NCBI GenBank assembly: GCA_030844895.1
Contig: CM061231.1
Location: forward strand, 152,363,889 to 152,427,888
DNA from: Ambrosia x helenae
Taxonomy: Eukaryota > Streptophyta > Magnoliopsida > Asterales > Asteraceae
Direction of reading: 5' to 3'
Length of the DNA stretch: 64,000 nucleotides
The notes below the pieces were generated by a model. The model saw only the letters and a list, made by a program, of their open reading frames with translations. It was not told the DNA's origin and searched no databases. Every line of letters starts with the position of its first letter. Positions within the stretch are counted from its first letter, which is position 1. Below, one piece after another: positions 1-9,928 of this stretch. A program made the position numbers and the translations under genes.

Positions 1-1198
1 ATTTCAACGAGAGGAAAGTGGATGTCTCGATTCCCATTCAAGATCGATTCATATTCAAAAACTTTAATCTTTTTATTAACGCCAGCTGTTGCAAAAAACT
101 CCCCGTCGCGATCAAAACTCAATGAGCATACAAGACTTGAAGAATTCAAAAGATCTCCTTGTTTCAAGTCGGCTTTGACTTTTAATTTACTTGACGACAT
201 GTACTTAGACAGTCCCTCCATAAACGGATGCATCCACCCACTATTTACCGCTCTATTTCTGGTTAAAAAGTACGCTGATTCTAGTTTCTTGAAGTTTTTC
301 GTCAATCTAGAATTTTCTTGATTTTCTTTGGGCGTTCTTCTGACACGTTTTCTGGACGTCGAGCTTGCAAAGTCATCATTTTTTGACATATTCATCGAAT
401 TAGAGCCTCCTTTTCTTCTAACAGACGCTTGAAGCTTTGTAACTTGTTGTATATCAGAAGACAGAAATGAAATGTCCCTCTGCAAGTAACCTGCAGCGTC
501 TTGTTTTCGTTGTTGCAGCGTTTGAAGAAAGTCGAGCAACATTTCTTGCTCAACGATCTCTTCTTCAAGATCTATTGCAGCTTCACGTTCGTCTAGTTTT
601 TCTCTAAGTTCGTTAAGAAGCTCACTTTGTAACACGTCACTACATCCACGTAACTATGAAACATGAGAATCTTGATCAACAAGTAACGAGACGAATATTG
701 AACAATTCTTTTGAACTTACTCTATTTTGGGCCTGCTAGCAGGGTCGGGATGCAGTAACCGCATGGAAAAAAAGGCTTCCTTTTGCCACTTGAAATGAAA
801 TTGTGGAGGAAACACGCGATGTTTAACGCTAGACATGGTTTGATTCTTTTCTTCCGGCGAACTACAAGGGTAATATAACTGTTCATAGAAATAAACCCAA
901 ATGGAATATAAATAAAAATAAAAAAATTCACAGAAACAAAACCATATGAAGCTGAAATCAGTACTAAAAACAAACACACCTCAAACAGAAGAACCCCTAA
1001 CCGATAAACATCAGAAGCGCAAGAACTCGGCCCACCAGCAGCTTCCTCAGGGCTTGTATACCAATTTGTTTCCATTTCTAATATCTTTTTCATGGGAAAC
1101 ATATGTTTTTTCTCTTCTGCTTGTTCAACCCATTCGATTTGCGACACTTTATGATCAACATTCAACGACGTTACATCCTGATACGAATCTGAGCCTGG

Positions 1199-1240
<42 letters not shown>

Positions 1241-1540
1241 ATCAGAGCAAGACGCAGACTCTATAAACGATACATGATTAAACGACGACATAACAAAGCA
1301 CGAAGGCCGATTGTTATGAACAACAAACCCTTGGCTATGTGCTAAACTCACAATTTTCACTATCTGCATAAATATATGTAAACATTCAAGCTCATCCACC
1401 GCTCGTTTCGCGTTGTCTAACCACTGTCTTAAACTAACTTCCTTACTTTTCAATGACCCAACAACTGTATTATTCCTCCCATGATCATCATCATCATCAT
1501 CATGATCATAACCATGATCATGATCAGATGAGTTATCCAT
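1..1540 (-). CDS. SPA: SPA1-related protein (SPA3/SPA4-like), 5' three exons; 3' part outside window
   Basis: Exons by eye on the minus strand: 1540-980, 878-721 and 639 running off the left edge. SPA proteins join COP1 in a CUL4-DDB1 ubiquitin ligase that represses light signalling in the nucleus. Exon 1 (187 codons) holds the degenerate kinase-like domain with the SPA signature around VMSSFNHVSFIES and ASDVYRLGVLLFE. Exon 2 continues SSPEEKNQTMSSVKHRV and ends the domain at HPDPASRPKI. Exon 3 gives the coiled coil (REAAIDLEEEIVEQEMLLDF) and the first WD40 strand (NKKIKVFEYESIL). The short N-terminus fits SPA3/SPA4 rather than SPA1/SPA2. The start follows an in-frame acidic, His-rich leader with a run of Asp. 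Introns join in phase (0, then 2). The COP1-like WD40 propeller must lie to the left of the window. Family is sure; the SPA3 versus SPA4 choice is not. Confidence 0.92.
1189..1240 (-). repeat. Hexanucleotide repeat coding Ser-Gly run in SPA exon 1
   Basis: About eight copies of a CTGAGC-type hexamer on the plus strand are read on the minus strand as alternating Ser-Gly. The run sits inside the kinase-like domain just after FIESASCSDSG, where related proteins have a short Ser-rich stretch. In-frame unit length means copy-number change would not shift the frame. Confidence 0.9.
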
Positions 1541-2457
1541 ATCATATCCAAATTTCAGCTCTACAACATGTAGTCACTATAACCAACCCCATATCAAATC
1601 ACAATAACATTTAAGCACATGATCATCATCTAGCCTGATAAAAATAATAATAATAATAACCCATTAAACCATAGTAAACCATAGTAAACCATAGTAACAG
1701 TAACATTAATAATAATAATAATAATGAATAATATTAATAATAATAATAATAATACCAGTAATCTTGATGAGAGGAGGTTGAGATGTTTAGCTTCTGGTAC
1801 AAACAAGAACCATAAAAATCGAATCTTTATTCTAGAAATATAAAAAAAGAATCAGCCCAGATGTCTGCTGGTGGTTGTTTAAATGTAAAAAATCGACATG
1901 TTTTTGAATTGAAATAAAATATTATTCATATAAATAAATGAATTAAATAAGACCAGATAAGATTATAGATTCTGTGGTGAGTGTTTTTTGAAGCCTTAAA
2001 CTGAACCATCGGTCGTTAACCATCTTTGTTTCACCTTTTTACGTGGCACAATCATGTCCTTTGAAAATTAAATGCACACATAAATTTGAATATATGGAGT
2101 ATTATTATTCATAAATTATAATATTATTATTGTTATATTAGTAGAAGCAAATGCATAAAAACTACGACCATTGAATGTTTTTTTTCTAAATACATTGAAT
2201 CGATGATGATGGGGACATGATTGGGTCAGAATAGTCAATCATGTGAAACTGTTAATGATTGTGGTTTGGAATGAAGAGGGAAGAACAAATATCACAAACC
2301 ATGTTGTTATCTTCGTTGAGATCCATTGTTACACCAACATATTCAGATTTCAGTCATCGACTTACATTCCATATCATAATTTCATAAATCCGTTTGGTGG
2401 AGACAGTTTTGAAATTACTGTTATATATATAAAAATACAAACCAAAGCTAAAGGAGC
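1541..2457. other. SPA upstream region, AT-rich, no gene
   Basis: Upstream of the SPA start codon. It holds two AAT/ATA trinucleotide microsatellite clusters (about 1642-1660 and 1706-1755) and a short triplicated ATAGTAAACC motif near 1672-1695. I see no convincing coding sequence; the 5' UTR and promoter presumably lie here. Confidence 0.6.
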
Positions 2458-3027
2458 TAGGGGTGTGTCAGGTCCGGTTCAGTTCGTTTTTTTTTTATTT
2501 TTTTTTTTTGTAAAATCATAGTCGTAACCGAAGTATTCGGTTTTTGGTTTTTGGTTTTTGAAAACCGTTTGGCTTTGGGTTTTTTGTTTTGGATTTTTCA
2601 ATTTTAGTAGCGGTCCGTTTCGGTTTTTAGAACATAATTTCATAAAGTTTAAAAATAGAACTTATAATCTAAGATTTAAGAATCCTTCTTAGATGCTTAT
2701 ATTTTTGTTAATATATTTAACCTTTTCAATTCATTTTGTTCACATAAACCGAACATTCTAAACGATTTTCATGTTTTACAAGGTTTTTATTAAGACATTT
2801 CTTTTTGTAGTACTTTAAAAATTAATTATTCTAAAGAATAAAACTAATAATTCCTCAATCAATGTATAAGATATATTAAAAAATTATTTTTTGGGTTATT
2901 TGTTTCGGTTTTTATGATATGCAAAATTGAACTGCGAATTTTGGTTCGGTTTTTTTCGTTTATTTTTTCCAGTTTTTTGTGTGGTTCGGTGAAATCGTTT
3001 TTTTTTTTGGTTTTTTGCTCACCCCTA
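2458..3027. mobile_element. Non-autonomous hAT-like element
   Basis: Bounded by an inverted TAGGGGTG / CACCCCTA pair, the usual plant hAT end. Inside are many GGTTCGGTTTTT-type short repeats near both ends in inverted orientation. No transposase is present. The flanking 8-mers (AAAGGAGC and ACGGTAGC) agree at only five of eight positions, so the target duplication is decayed or the ends are slightly misplaced. Confidence 0.6.
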
Positions 3028-3634
3028 ACGGTAGCTACCGTGCTACAGTAGCTTTGTTTTGTTTTGTTTTTTTTTTAATATGGCCACTTAACTTTTAGAA
3101 TTTATAGTTATAACCCCTTAATTTTTTAAAATCTTTATCAAATGATATTTTAACCTTCTAAGTTTGTAAAGTTTCAAGTTTTATTTTTTGTATACGTGTC
3201 AATATACATTTAGGTTGGTTATGAGTCAGGTCAGACTTAGTATATTTTGTTCTTATTTTTATGTATGTTTTCAATTACATCATCGAGTTTATAAAATCTC
3301 AAGTTTTATTTTTTCTTTATCTATGTGTCGGTATAATTTAGGTTGGTTTCTGTTTTGACGTAAATATTTTTTTTAGAAATAGGTCAGGTTAGTTATGATA
3401 CATTTTTCGTTCTTATTTTTATGTATGTTTTTAGTTGTTTTATATTTGATGCAAATTTTCTTATCGTTTTGTTTGCACCACCACTTTATATTTTTTTTTT
3501 CTCTTTTGGTTGCTAACGGTGTCGTGTTTAGGTATCATCTTCCGATTTACCTTGTTGTACATATTTACTATGTATTAATTTAGGATTGTGTGAATAGTGC
3601 CACTCCTCTCTCATTGGTTGAGAGAGACAGTGGC

Positions 3635-3670
<36 letters not shown>

Positions 3671-3676
3671 TTTCTT
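3028..3676. other. Intergenic AT-rich DNA
   Basis: T-rich sequence with no supportable gene. A perfect TA dinucleotide run lies at about 3638-3669. Confidence 0.5.
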
Positions 3677-3970
3677 ACAGCTTTATCTGATAATATATAG
3701 AATTGATTTCATTTTAAAAACAAAGTTGCTTTGGTGGTGGAGTGGTTTGATGTGTATTCCTCTTGCATGGGGTCACGGGTTCGAGGCTGTTTCATGCATT
3801 TATTTACAACATTTTTTTACAACGTTATTTGATAATAAATATAATTGGTTTCATTTAAAACTAAAGTTGTCTTAGTGGTGGAGTGGTTTGAGTTGTTTTG
3901 CCCTTACATGAGGTCATGCGTTCGAGACTAGCCAGAGCTTATTTTTTTTCATTTATGCAGCTTTATTTCA
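3677..3970 (+). repeat. Two tandem tRNA-derived SINE-like units
   Basis: Two copies of about 150 bp lie head to tail. Each has an A-box-like GTGGTGGAGTGGTTTGA (near 3732 and 3877) followed some 45-55 bp later by a B-box-like GGGTTCGAGGC (first) or GCGTTCGAGAC (second). Shared flanking text (GATTTCATTTTAAAA or GGTTTCATTTAAAA) shows the whole unit was duplicated. These are pol III-type internal promoters as in tRNA-derived SINEs. No tRNA cloverleaf is intact. Confidence 0.6.
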
Positions 3971-3986
3971 TATATATATATATATA

Positions 3987-4294
3987 GGGGGCGGTTATTC
4001 TACAAAGTAAAAGAAACGTGCGAAGGATGCGAAGGATATTTGTACATGATAATTACGTAATGATAATTACGTAATGTTTTTTATGTTCATGAAAGCATTA
4101 CGTAATTATCGTTACGTAATTATCATTACGTAATTATCATGCACTTTGTACATGATAATTACGTAATGATAATTACGTAATGTTTTTGTATGTTCATGAA
4201 GGCATTACGTAATTATCATTACGTAATTATCATGTACAAAGTGATCCTTCGCATCCTTCGCACGTTTGTATTACTTTGTATTTGATCCCGCCCC
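3987..4294. mobile_element. Palindromic MITE inserted in a TA repeat
   Basis: A 308-bp near-palindrome. Left and right ends pair over about 50 bp: CGTGCGAAGGATGCGAAGGA on the left matches TCCTTCGCATCCTTCGCACG on the right, ending GGGGGCGG / CGCCCC. The centre is repeated TAATTACGTAATGAT motifs in alternating orientation. Both flanks are TA repeats, which fits a TA target. No coding capacity. Confidence 0.8.
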
Positions 4295-4324
4295 TATATA
4301 TATATAATTGGGTTGGGAGGAATA

Positions 4325-4410
4325 AACAAATTTGGTTGGTGGTGTATTGGTCTCAAGTGCATTTCCTTAAGTTTGAGGTCACAGGTTCTAAACCTAGTTT
4401 GTTCAATTGT
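4325..4410 (+). repeat. tRNA-derived SINE-like fragment
   Basis: A-box-like GGTTGGTGGTGTATTGG is followed by a B-box-like CACAGGTTCTAAACC. Resembles the units at 3677-3970 but diverged. It may be a separate decayed insertion. Confidence 0.45.
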
Positions 4411-4786
4411 TTTTCTAGCTAACTTTTTTATTGCCTAGACTATTATTTTCAAAATTAACCTAAAAATTATAAACTTCCATATGATTGAATTATTTTCGTT
4501 GTCTCTTTGATTTTTTTTCTTACATAGTTACATGTATCGCAACTCTTGAAACAGAAACCATGATATCGAAAGTCTTGATAAAACATATTGCCTTTTGTTG
4601 TAAAAAATTTCAATTATAAATGTCGGATGTACACGATACAACTCTTAATAAGTTATGCGCAGAGTAAAGAAAAACGTTCAAGATGAAGCAGGAATCACCT
4701 GGTGCGCCGCAATGCGCGAGGGTAGAAATCATAGTATATTATCAAACCAAAAACAATTTGGCGACGCGCGGGTTAAATCCTAGTTA
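4411..4786 (+). mobile_element. AT-rich spacer ending in a Helitron-like 3' terminus
   Basis: The stretch has no gene. Its end reads GCGACGCGCGGGTTAAAT then CCTAGT. A GC-rich stem followed by CTAG and a T is the usual Helitron 3' end (CTRR^T), placing the terminus near 4782. I could not find the matching TC 5' end. Confidence 0.4.
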
Positions 4787-4789
4787 AAA

Positions 4790-6256
4790 TGTGACAACCT
4801 GCACCCTTCACTTTTCGTAAATGTGCATAATTGGTTCCTCAACTATTTCAAATTTTTATTTTTAACCCTCGTATTTTAACAGGACCAAAATTCACAATTT
4901 AATAAAACTTATAATTTTGATAAAACATATGCACGTTTTATACTCACATCTACACCCGAGCACGTATGTTTTAGACCTTGATACTCAAAGCCCTTAATTT
5001 TCGGTCCTAAAACAACTTAGAAACAGAAGGAAACAAGTATAGAACTTAAAATTGATTAAATTAGAAAAATTATTTTAGCCCTCGCGGTCCGCTAAGACAG
5101 TCAAACAGTCAAAGTTCCAGTCAAAGTCCTAGTCAAAAGTCCTAGTCAAAGTCTTAGTCAAAATCCTAGTCAAAGTCCTAGTCAAATAGTCAATTCATCT
5201 TAAAACCTTACTTTATTGTGTTGACCAATTTTAAAGCCTAATTGAATCCAAAACTAGTATAAAAACCCACCTATGACCCATTACACTTTGCACCTCTAAA
5301 TCGATTGTTTCAATTCGATTAAACTCTCCCTCATACCTTTCTTCTATAGTATATTACTTCTACATTTGAAGCTTTGATTATAAGCTCTCGTAATTGGTGA
5401 ATTGGAAGCTTGATATGTTTCCTATTCGGTTTCTTTTCTTCTAAATTAGACTAGTTTCGTTGTTGAATCTTTGGATTGCTCGCATTTTCACGCTCGCTTA
5501 GTCATCTAGTCATTTGGCGAAAGTGAGTATTTCCTATCCCCCTTTTTGTCTTTATTCACTTTTTGGGTGTTACATGTACACTTATACAAAATATACATAC
5601 AAGTTCACATTTTTACAATACAATTCTAGTACATTGTGCATTTTCTTACATACGTGCTTTATGCTTAGACATTACATGTAGAATACATTTGTACTTAGTG
5701 AAATCATTAACCATGTACAAGTCGACCTTAACATTGGATAGCGCTATTGGATTGACAACCTACCTAGGTGATTCTCCCCCTTTTTCATCGGAGAATCCAT
5801 GGTCATTGTTAAGTTATTATCCATTTATTGGATAAGTACACCGCCGTTCATTTTAGTACATTTATACAGTCACAAGATTGATTTCGCTCATTTGTATGAT
5901 ACATAGTTTACATAAATGCACCGTAGCTTTGCACTTGAATTGTATAACATTTTCCAACTTACTATATGTATTAAAACTAGGATTGCTCACCAACATTTCA
6001 TATGTTGACAAAACTTATTTTGTACATGTTTCAGGTGCAGTTTGATCTTAGTTCCATAGCATTGGATTTTAGTGCTTGCTTTTAATAATTTATTTCAAAT
6101 TTCATGTTTTGTTCAGACTTTTGTATTTTTCCCATTTCATCCATGTAAGACAATTTAAATTATACAATAATATATTTACATTTTAGTACCATGTGGTTTT
6201 GAACAATCGTCACTACGTGACACCTCGATGATTCCGCCATCGGTTGGGGTGTTACA
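4790..6256 (+). mobile_element. Solo LTR of an LTR retrotransposon, with 5-bp TSD
   Basis: Starts TGTGACAACC and ends GGTGTTACA, with the near-inverted TG...CA ends of an LTR. Five bases on each side (TAAAA at 4785-4789 and 6257-6261) are identical, which is what integration leaves. No internal domain or second LTR adjoins it, so unequal recombination probably removed them. A tandem AGTCAAAGTCCT-type array lies at about 5096-5192. A related sequence in the opposite orientation begins at 62178. The internal ORF at 5563-5835 is not credible as a gene. Confidence 0.85.
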
Positions 6257-6548
6257 TAAAATTATAACGAAACTAGTTAAAATTATAACAAAACTAATAT
6301 TAAGCTCCCTGCGTTACGGGTGTGCATCATAACATGAAAAAAGTAACATTAAAATGTTTTATTGAACCCATGTGTCATTGGAAATGTGCTTTGCTTTGGC
6401 AATGTTAAACCGGATGAAAAGTGGGCGTAAGTATTTTCAATCATGCATGTCCATTGCGGGGAGTTAACACGCAAAAATTGAACCGAAACGTAAAATATAG
6501 AAAAAATAACTAAGCCGACTTATAACCCGTTGATCGTGCGTCCCAACG
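6257..6548. repeat. Low-complexity spacer, host of the Cassandra insertion
   Basis: Contains GTTAACACGCAAAAATTGAA, related to GTTAACTCGCAAAATTTAGA units at about 7265 and 7405. The Cassandra element at 6549 therefore landed inside a decayed repeat that continues to about 7740. Confidence 0.5.
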
Positions 6549-6668
6549 TGTAACACATAGGGATATCCCACATCGCCCGTGGACATGAAATATCTTGGTT
6601 CATAAGTAATGTCCTGCATCTTAAATCACCAACGCGTTTTTGGCGCATATGGCTGTGGAGCACATGAT

Positions 6669-6726
6669 AACTCCATAGTTAAGAGTGTTTGAGTGACAGC
6701 AATTCCATGATGGGTGACCCCCCTGG
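6669..6726 (+). other. 5S rRNA-derived segment in left Cassandra LTR
   Basis: Reads AACTCCATAGTTAAGAGTG then TTTGAGTGACAG and GATGGGTGACCCCCCTGGGC. This follows the plant 5S gene through its internal promoter: A box (AGTTAAGCGTGCTTGGGC), intermediate element and C box (GATGGGTGACC...CTGGG). Known for Cassandra LTRs, where pol III elements are kept. Confidence 0.85.
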
Positions 6727-7023
6727 GCAGGTTTCACTTAGATATCCGAATACAAATCCGTGAGCTTCTAATGGGCAAAGCGGACAATATTGGATGCTAT
6801 TAGAGGCGGAGTGTTACAGATTGGTATCAAAGTCACTCATGTGCCATTCGGGATGGTAGGGCAAACCTCATCGAGGACGATGAGTCCCTGAGGGGGGTTG
6901 ATTGTAACACCCTAGGCATATCCCACATCTTCTGTAGACATGAGAGATCTTGGTTCATAAGTAATGTCCTGCCTCTTAAATCACCAACGAGTTTTGGGCG
7001 CATATGGTTGTGGAGCACATGAA

Positions 7024-7076
7024 AACTCCATACTTAAGCGTGTTTGAGTGACAACAATTCCATGATGGGTGACCCC
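7024..7076 (+). other. 5S rRNA-derived segment in right Cassandra LTR
   Basis: AACTCCATACTTAAGCGTG, TTTGAGTGACAA and GATGGGTGACC keep the A-box and C-box core. The part after GTGACC is replaced by a long C run, so the C box is damaged in this copy. Confidence 0.8.
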
Positions 7077-7187
7077 CCCCCCCCTCCAAGGAAGTTTTCA
7101 CTCAGGCAACCAAAAACAAATTCGTGAGCTTCTAGTGGGCAAAGCGGACAATAATGGATGATACAAGAGATGGGGTATTACACAACG

Positions 7188-7754
7188 AGGCCATTAAATG
7201 GGGGGGGGGGGGATAAGCGTAAAAACGTTGAATTACACACACACACACACACACGTTGCAGTGTGTTAACTCGCAAAATTTAGACCGAAACGTTAAATGA
7301 TAATTCTGTAAAAGATGAAAAGATTAGGACTCGTACATTGCGACTGGGCCGTTAAATGGGAAATTTGTAAAAACATCGAGCCACCTGCGTGCGTTGCAAA
7401 GTGTTAACTCGCAAAATTTAGACGGAAATGTTAAATAGGAAATTTGTAAACGATCAAAAGTATAGGGGACCAAATTTGAAAGTAGAAAAGTGTTGAGGTT
7501 AAAAATGTAAAAACAACTTTGTGACAAATTTGCAAAAGATGAAAAGTATAAAGGTTAAAAGGAAAAGAACAAAGTTGATTGGAATGTGTTTTTTTTTTAA
7601 TTAAAAGTGAGATCAAAACTGAAAGTAAAAAAGTTTTGAAGTTATAAAAAAATCATCATATAATAAATAAAACATTAAGATAACATTGAATAACTTGATT
7701 GGTGCCCCACCTCTCATTTTGTGGGGATACTAACTTCCATGTCTAAAGCTTTGA
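7188..7754. repeat. Diverged direct repeats, no gene
   Basis: GTTGCAGTGTGTTAACTCGC at about 7255 and GCGTTGCAAAGTGTTAACTC at about 7392 begin diverged units of about 140 bp, each followed by GACCGAAACGTTAAAT-like text. A G run (7201-7212) and a CA run (7237-7254) are also present. Confidence 0.55.
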
Positions 7755-8435
7755 GGTCGCGTTTGGTATGCTGAAATGGAAGGTGTAATGGAATGAATTA
7801 TTACGAGGTAATGAAATATTGTGTGTTTGGTTGGTCAATGTAATAGAATCACCTATTCCACAAGGCATTTCATTCCTCAAAACCATTCAATATACCCCCA
7901 TGTTTTTTTCATTCCATCTCCTTTTTCACCATTTATTAACACCAAAACCCACCACCATCACCACCACCCACCGTCACACACCGCCACCCACTACCTTCAC
8001 CCACCCATCACGTCGCTATCCATCGCCACATTCACCCACCCACCATGTCGCCATCCACCACCATCGGCGCCATCCACCGCCACCCCCATCATTACTGACC
8101 CACCATCACAGCCATCAACCACCACCCCCATCGCTACTAACCATAACTCACCACATCCACCTACCGCCGTCACCCCACCATCGCCACCATCTATTGCCGC
8201 CGCATGCCATCGTCTTCACCCTCACCCTCACCCCCACCACCGTCACTACACCCACCGCCAAAAGCCAAATATCACCACCCACCACCGATTTTATTATTTT
8301 GTCTTTTCCTGCCTACCAAACAATATGAGGCAATAGCTTGTTTCATTCCCACATGATTGGAATGGTAACGATCCATTCCATTACCTCATCCATTTCATTC
8401 CTTCATCCATTCCATTATCTCATACCAAATAGACC
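7755..8435. mobile_element. MITE with GGTC...TTTGGTATG inverted ends
   Basis: Left end GGTCGCGTTTGGTATG and the reverse of the right end GGTCTATTTGGTATG pair, followed on both sides by ATGGAATG-rich text. The 680-bp centre is CA/CC-rich and produces His/Pro-rich open frames in two phases, which I take as low complexity. No target duplication was settled. Confidence 0.6.
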
Positions 8436-8548
8436 TTAAGTTTTCTAACTTGAAGATAATGGGTTCAATCCTTATTCAAAGCAACATTTATCCGTTAAAT
8501 AGAAGGGAAAAAACTTGAATGGAACACGATTATTATTATTTAAAGAGA

Positions 8549-9464
8549 GAATCGCATGGTTGGTCCTTGTGTTTTCCAAAATTTGCATTCTTGATCCTAG
8601 TGGTTCACTAATTACAGAGTTGGTCCGAGTGTTGTAAACTTATTACTAACATGATCCAAATGTATTAATTTGATTACTATATTGATCCTTGCCCCTAACG
8701 GTTGTTAAAACTTTTGTTAAATAGATATGAAATGTCTATTTTGCCCATTAAAAAAAAAACAAATATTATAAATAAATAACTACACCACCACACCCTCACC
8801 CTACCTTATCTTCTTCCCCAACACCACCACTGTTGTCACCTCTACCTTATCTTCTTCCACCACCACCACCACCACCATACCCCTACCCGCACCACAAAAC
8901 CCATAAATAAAAAACATCACCACCGTTGCTTCCCCTGAACCAATGTCGTATCTTTCTTCCCTTGAACCACCACCAACGCCGTCTCTTTCTTACCCGGATC
9001 TGAACTGAATTCGTGATTTTATAGGAAGTTTTTTGATGATTTCGACTTGAATTTCGAAAGGTATGTGATCTGACATTTTGATTTTCGCGTAGATTGGGGA
9101 TTAGGGAGACGAGGGGGTGGTGGTGTGTTGGGATGGTGACGGTGACGGTGACGGGGTAGGATTGGGAATGGTGCAAATGTGGGTTGGTCGTTTTAGGTCG
9201 ATGGATGTGGGTTTCGAGGAGATGGTGGTGGTTTAAGGAAGAAGAAGGGTGGGGTTTTATATTGGGCCCAGACATAAAAAGACTATAATACCTCTACATG
9301 AAAAGCATGTGGGTGGACTTAACCATAAAAGTTAACAGTCATTAGTCATGAGGATCAATCGAATGCACTTTTGTTAAACCTAAATACCAATCTTATAATT
9401 AATTAACCACTAAGACAAAAAAATGCAAAATTTAGAAAGCACAACGACCAACCATGCGATTCAA
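8549..9464. mobile_element. Long-TIR (MULE-like) non-autonomous element
   Basis: About 70 bp at each end form an inverted repeat: GAATCGCATGGTTGGTCCTT at the left matches the reverse of the right end closely and continues through TTTGCATT and TAGTGGTT. The centre contains CA-rich and GGTGG-rich stretches on opposite strands and no transposase. TTTAAAGA occurs at both flanks (near 8540 and 9481), a possible target duplication if a T run belongs to the element. Confidence 0.7.
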
Positions 9465-9928
9465 TTTTTTTTTTTTTTTTTTTAAAGAACCTAACTTGTT
9501 TCAACTTTCAAAACCCAAGAGACGTAGACCACCACATCAGGTTGTCCAACGTGGCGCCATGCATCATTTCCACTCCCACGACTCAACTCGACTCAAATTT
9601 CAATCCAACGGTGTCAAATCTCCCACCACTTAATCCTCTGCGACACTCCCTACCGTAACTATCATATAAACTCACACCACCGCCACAATCTACGACCAAG
9701 ATCTTCCCAATAAAATCCGCATGGTTCGCTCTAACCTTTCCCGTCTAAGATACGCCATAAACACAAAGGGTTTATCACTCTCTCTCTCCTTCTTTATATA
9801 CTTTAATAATAACATGCAATTCAACCCCTATTTGATCATGATCGGAGTACTGAAACCCTAGAAAAGAGGGCTTTTTGTTTCAATTAACAATTTCTGTTGC
9901 TGTTAATCGCTGTTAACAGTTTTTTGAA
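9465..9928 (+). promoter_or_regulatory. Upstream region of the E2 gene
   Basis: Between the MITE and the UBC start codon. It holds a TATA-like CATATAAAC at about 9663 and pyrimidine-rich CTCTCTCTCC near 9779-9790, common in plant 5' leaders. The leader may contain an intron; I did not place one. Confidence 0.45.

Larger units (their letters stand above)
6549..7182 (+). mobile_element. Cassandra-type TRIM retrotransposon, complete, TSD CAACG
   Basis: LTR 6549-6818 (270 bp) and LTR 6903-7182 (280 bp) are direct repeats that begin TGTAACAC and end GTTACA or ATTACA. Directly after the first is TGGTATCAAAGTC, a primer-binding site for initiator Met-tRNA (usual form TGGTATCAGAGC). Directly before the second is a purine tract GAGGGGGGTTGAT. 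Only 84 bp lie between the LTRs, so there is no coding capacity: this is a terminal-repeat retrotransposon in miniature. CAACG flanks both sides exactly (6544-6548, 7183-7187). Each LTR contains 5S rRNA-like sequence, the hallmark of Cassandra. The LTRs differ at many sites, including a long C run in the second, so the insertion is not recent. Confidence 0.92.

Noticed and set aside
22..321. Plus-strand 99-residue frame
   Set aside because: Antisense to the SPA exon, whose minus-strand protein is clearly conserved.
1642..1760. Regular repeats as a CRISPR-like array
   Set aside because: These are AAT microsatellites in a plant gene promoter; no repeat-spacer structure anywhere in the window.
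4034..4230. TAATTACGTAAT palindromes as homeodomain or bZIP operator cluster
   Set aside because: They are the inner part of the palindromic MITE and are best explained by its structure.
7819..8336. Two overlapping His/Pro/Thr-rich open frames of about 170 residues
   Set aside because: Low-complexity CACC repeats inside a MITE; open in two frames at once, with no domain.
8883..9275. Minus-strand 130-residue His/Asn/Arg-rich frame
   Set aside because: Lies inside the long-TIR element; low complexity and no recognisable host gene.
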